Origin: Proteromonas lacertae
Lineage: Eukaryota; Sar; Bigyra; Opalinata; Proteromonadidae
NCBI GenBank assembly: GCA_002245135.1
Contig: NGBS01000051.1
Coordinates: 1 to 55,983 of the forward strand
Length of the DNA stretch: 55,983 nucleotides
Reading direction: 5' to 3'
The notes under the pieces were generated by a model. The model was not told the DNA's origin, searched no databases, and was given only the letters and a program-made list of their open reading frames with translations. Positions 53,619-55,983 of this stretch are shown piece after piece (the first letter of the stretch is position 1; each line of letters begins with the position of its first letter). The translations under genes and the position numbers were made by a program.

Positions 53619-54643
53619 ATGAATCATGTAAGTATTGAAAATGGATTTGTAAAAATCCTATATAAATTAAATAAAGATTCAACTCATTCCATTGTTGATG
53701 GAAGAAAAAAGGATTTGAAGAGAATATGCAACAAATATCCACCGTTGGATTCTTTTTCACCTATATCAGAATCAATTTTTATGTTTAAATTTAAATCGGT
53801 TGATGATTTATATTTCTTAATTCATGTGTATGCAGAGCAGTACAATATTAAATTGAAGCTAAAAGACAAGATCAAGCTTCAAATAAAAAATTACATTTAA
53901 ATGTCATTATAGTGGATGTTCTTTTCGTGTAATCGCTCATTACAATCGTTATTTTGTACAAGTTAAATTATATCCACATAATCATCCACTTATTAGGTTA
54001 AAAATTACAAAATAAATATATATTAACAAATGAAAGATTTAGTGGAAAGTTTGGTTCGCAATATTAAATCGTCATCTCCAGAAATAATTAAGGTAGTGAA
54101 GGAAAATTATAATGTAAGTGAAAGTGTATTGAAGAAAATTGAATATGTAATTTAGGAGAATAAAAGGCGAAATGAGAAATGAAATAGATGGTCTATATAA
54201 TCTATATAATATCATCAAAGATAAATATACATACTACGAGAATAAGAATGCTTTATTGGTTATATTAGATAAAAGAATACTCTATACCTATAATACTCTT
54301 TTGGCGGATGGGACTTTTGGGGTTCTTAAATAATAATCAATTGTATCTAGTTTACTCCCAAATTTCCCCTAAATTGATACTTTTAGTGGCTTTTGCCATA
54401 ACTAATAAAAGGGATAAAGATACTTACACTTTCATCTATCAACATTTAAATCAGTATAATAATATAAATATATATAATTCACGATCATGAAGCAGCTGTT
54501 GTATATTCATTAAAATCTTTAGGAATTAAATTTGTGAATGACATATATCATCTTTTTATATATATTAAAGATGAAAGAATAAAAAAGATATTGTATAAAT
54601 TTATTAAACATCCCCAATGTAGAGATGAAATACTTAAAAATAA
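53619..54643 (+). mobile_element. MULE transposase, N-terminal DNA-binding and catalytic part, frame broken
   Basis: A first frame (53619-53900) carries SISESIFMFKFKSVDDLYF-like text. Then KCHYSGCSFRVIAHYNRYFV followed by KLYPHNHPL forms a C2-HxH finger of the WRKY-GCM1/FLYWCH kind used by Mutator-like transposases. VESLVRNIKSSSPEIIKVVK precedes the core: LLADGTFGVLK, then NNQLYLVYSQISPKLILLVA and HDHEAAVVYSLKSLGIKF, matching the MULE DGTF, second Asp/Glu and helix landmarks. The reading frame changes about five times (near 53892, 54135, 54328, 54475), so this copy is probably inactive. Confidence 0.65.
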
Positions 54644-55669
54644 ATGAAAACGACCAGAAATACTTCAACAAGGGGGGTAATGGAGTTTGGAATTTTTGGA
54701 TGTCACTCCACTAGTATGTTGGAATCGTACAACAACATCATAAAGAATAAATTGAAAAAAAGAAGATCAAGAGAAGATACAGTACTAATAGCTATTGAAG
54801 ATATATACCAAACACAAAAACGAAGAATAGAAGAAACAATATCTATTCAGAATATAAATAAAAATACTAATGATGATATTCTATGGCCTGAATGCAACGA
54901 AAATTTACAAAAACAGTTGATTTTATTAGCTACTGAAAACTATGAAGTATATAATAATAATAATATTTATATTATTAATAATACATATACTGTTACCTTA
55001 AATGATAATCTATTATTCTGTTCATGCCATTACAGGGAATTTACTGGTATTCCCTGTAGTCACATGATTTATATAAATATCAAATACGATATGCATAAAA
55101 CATTAATAGCAAATGAATGTTTTACTTCTTTCTATTTAGATAATAAACAAAAAACTGATTATTATATAAATTTCATTTATCCTAAAGAAATAGAAAATAT
55201 AACAAATACTACAGAAGATGATGATGATAGAAGTGATGATGCAGTTGATGATTCAGTTGAGTTATGTGATAAGCCTATTAACTCTAATAATATTACTTAT
55301 ACTGATAGCTATAAAAAAATACTAGCTATTGTACAAAAGATTTATAAGTCAACAATGCTGGAAGATATTTGTCAAGAAACTATAGAATCTGTAAATGATA
55401 AATTGATATCATCTTTACGTAATGAATTGGACAACAATAGTTATATGTACTTTTTGCAAAACAAATATAATACATTAAATCATTCTATAAAAATAAAGAT
55501 TATAACATATATATACCTACTTTCATCACCAGCAACAATTATAAATGATACTATATTAAATTACATAAATAATGAAATCACCAGAAGAACCATTAAAATT
55601 CCTCCAAGAGTTAAATCTCCATCAGAGTCATATAAACCTAAAAAAAGAATTAATAAAATTCAATATTAA
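54644..55669 (+). CDS. MULE transposase C-terminal part with SWIM zinc finger
   Basis: Open for 341 codons from ATG at 54644 to TAA at 55667-55669. It begins STSMLESYNNIIKNKLKKRR, the helix after the MULE core (S-N-x-x-E-S-x-N pattern). The SWIM finger is CSCHYREFTGIPCSHMIYI (CxC...C-x-H). A long Asp/Asn-rich and helical tail follows and ends KKRINKIQY. The ATG is probably internal to the original transposase, since the catalytic part sits just upstream in another frame. Confidence 0.7.
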   Translation: MKTTRNTSTRGVMEFGIFGCHSTSMLESYNNIIKNKLKKRRSREDTVLIAIEDIYQTQKRRIEETISIQNINKNTNDDILWPECNENLQKQLILLATENYEVYNNNNIYIINNTYTVTLNDNLLFCSCHYREFTGIPCSHMIYINIKYDMHKTLIANECFTSFYLDNKQKTDYYINFIYPKEIENITNTTEDDDDRSDDAVDDSVELCDKPINSNNITYTDSYKKILAIVQKIYKSTMLEDICQETIESVNDKLISSLRNELDNNSYMYFLQNKYNTLNHSIKIKIITYIYLLSSPATIINDTILNYINNEITRRTIKIPPRVKSPSESYKPKKRINKIQY

Positions 55670-55679
55670 TAGAAAATGA

Positions 55680-55983
55680 ATGTTCTACTTCCGTTTTGTG
55701 GATAACAAAAAACAAATTAATGATACATCTGTTGTTCCTAATAACAAAGCTATAATATTAAATAATTTTATACAATTTCAAAATATACAACTTACTGTAA
55801 CTAATTTTAATAAAATTATGCACATATTTAAAGTTGACGAGGTTATGGATCCCTATATATTTTACAGTTCTATTAAAATAAATATAAACAAATATACATA
55901 TATACCAATTTGTTACAAAAATCACTGGAGTGTCTTGATCAACAGGAATAGAAACAAAATAACCCATTTTGATAGTACTGGTA
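55680..55983 (+). CDS. Ulp1/C48-type protease, partial at right edge (MULE-associated)
   Basis: From ATG at 55680 the frame is open to the window edge (101 codons, no stop). It reads MFYFRFVDNKKQINDTSVVP, IMHIFKVDEVMDPYIFYSS, IPICYKNHWSVLINRNRNKI and THFDSTG. NHWSVLI and HFDSTG are the catalytic His and Asp blocks of Ulp1-type proteases; the Gln-Cys part lies beyond the edge. It starts 10 bp after the SWIM frame on the same strand. MULEs carrying an Ulp1-like second gene are known from plants (Kaonashi type), so it is probably the element's second gene. Confidence 0.65.
   Translation, partial: MFYFRFVDNKKQINDTSVVPNNKAIILNNFIQFQNIQLTVTNFNKIMHIFKVDEVMDPYIFYSSIKININKYTYIPICYKNHWSVLINRNRNKITHFDSTG

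Noticed and set aside
1-55983. tRNA or rRNA genes and reverse transcriptase
   Set aside because: No cloverleaf-like GC-rich segment, rRNA core word or reverse-transcriptase YxDD context was seen on either strand by eye.

Overview
The window is AT-rich nuclear DNA from a unicellular eukaryote that I cannot place more exactly. Its genes are cut by tiny GT-AG introns, mostly 26-40 nt and nearly all beginning GTAT and ending TAG. Stops are TAA and TAG in every gene that reads cleanly, and proteins are rich in Asn, Lys and Glu runs. Sfi1-like centrin-binding repeats at the left end suggest a cell with centrosomes or basal bodies. No rRNA, tRNA, CRISPR array or bacterial signal was seen.

Layout. 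1-10.5 kb (+): the end of a leucine-rich-repeat gene, then a very long coding region with Sfi1-like, ankyrin, coiled-coil and low-complexity parts, a degraded kinase-like stretch, and a His/Ser-Arg-rich C2H2 zinc-finger gene. These reading frames are broken again and again by what look like single missing A or T residues. 10.6-14.9 kb: an apparently complete hAT transposon with a perfect 8-bp target duplication, sitting in the last codons of a BTB-BACK gene. 15.5-17.3 kb: a pseudokinase-like gene and an orphan gene. 17.1-33.9 kb: a 4.4-kb inverted duplication. The left arm holds part of the orphan gene, a BACK-PIG-SPRY gene and the 3' two thirds of an intact SNF1/AMPK-type kinase gene. The right arm holds the same in reverse, with the kinase copy cut off inside its catalytic domain and fused to new sequence. 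The 7.9-kb spacer carries remnants (TPR, SPRY, CACTA-like, polyketide synthase, LRR). 34-37 kb: a short hAT-like inverted-repeat element with a second hAT transposon inserted at its end. 37-39.2 kb: the full-length BTB-BACK-PIG-SPRY gene. 39.8-42.4 kb: a second copy of a 605-bp repeat with a polyketide synthase fragment, then a CCT6 chaperonin fragment. 42.4-46.4 kb: decayed DNA and a deleted hAT derivative with a perfect target duplication. 46.5-49.3 kb: an integrase plus Ulp1-like protease element. 50.7-53.5 kb: 23 copies of a 121-bp satellite. 53.6 kb to the end: a MULE transposase followed by the start of another Ulp1-like protease.

The most interesting unit is the BTB-BACK-PIG-SPRY family, present as two truncated genes, one full gene, one tail-anchored relative and one SPRY fragment. 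The copies are patchworks: the right-arm gene matches the 37-kb gene in its first part and the left-arm gene in its SPRY part, while DNA around it in the arms is nearly identical. Family resemblance suggests Cullin-3 substrate adaptors; this is inference. The pattern is what gene conversion between inverted and direct copies would leave.

Comparisons were made by eye. Gene models rest on intron rules inferred here and on paralogue comparison, not on transcripts.
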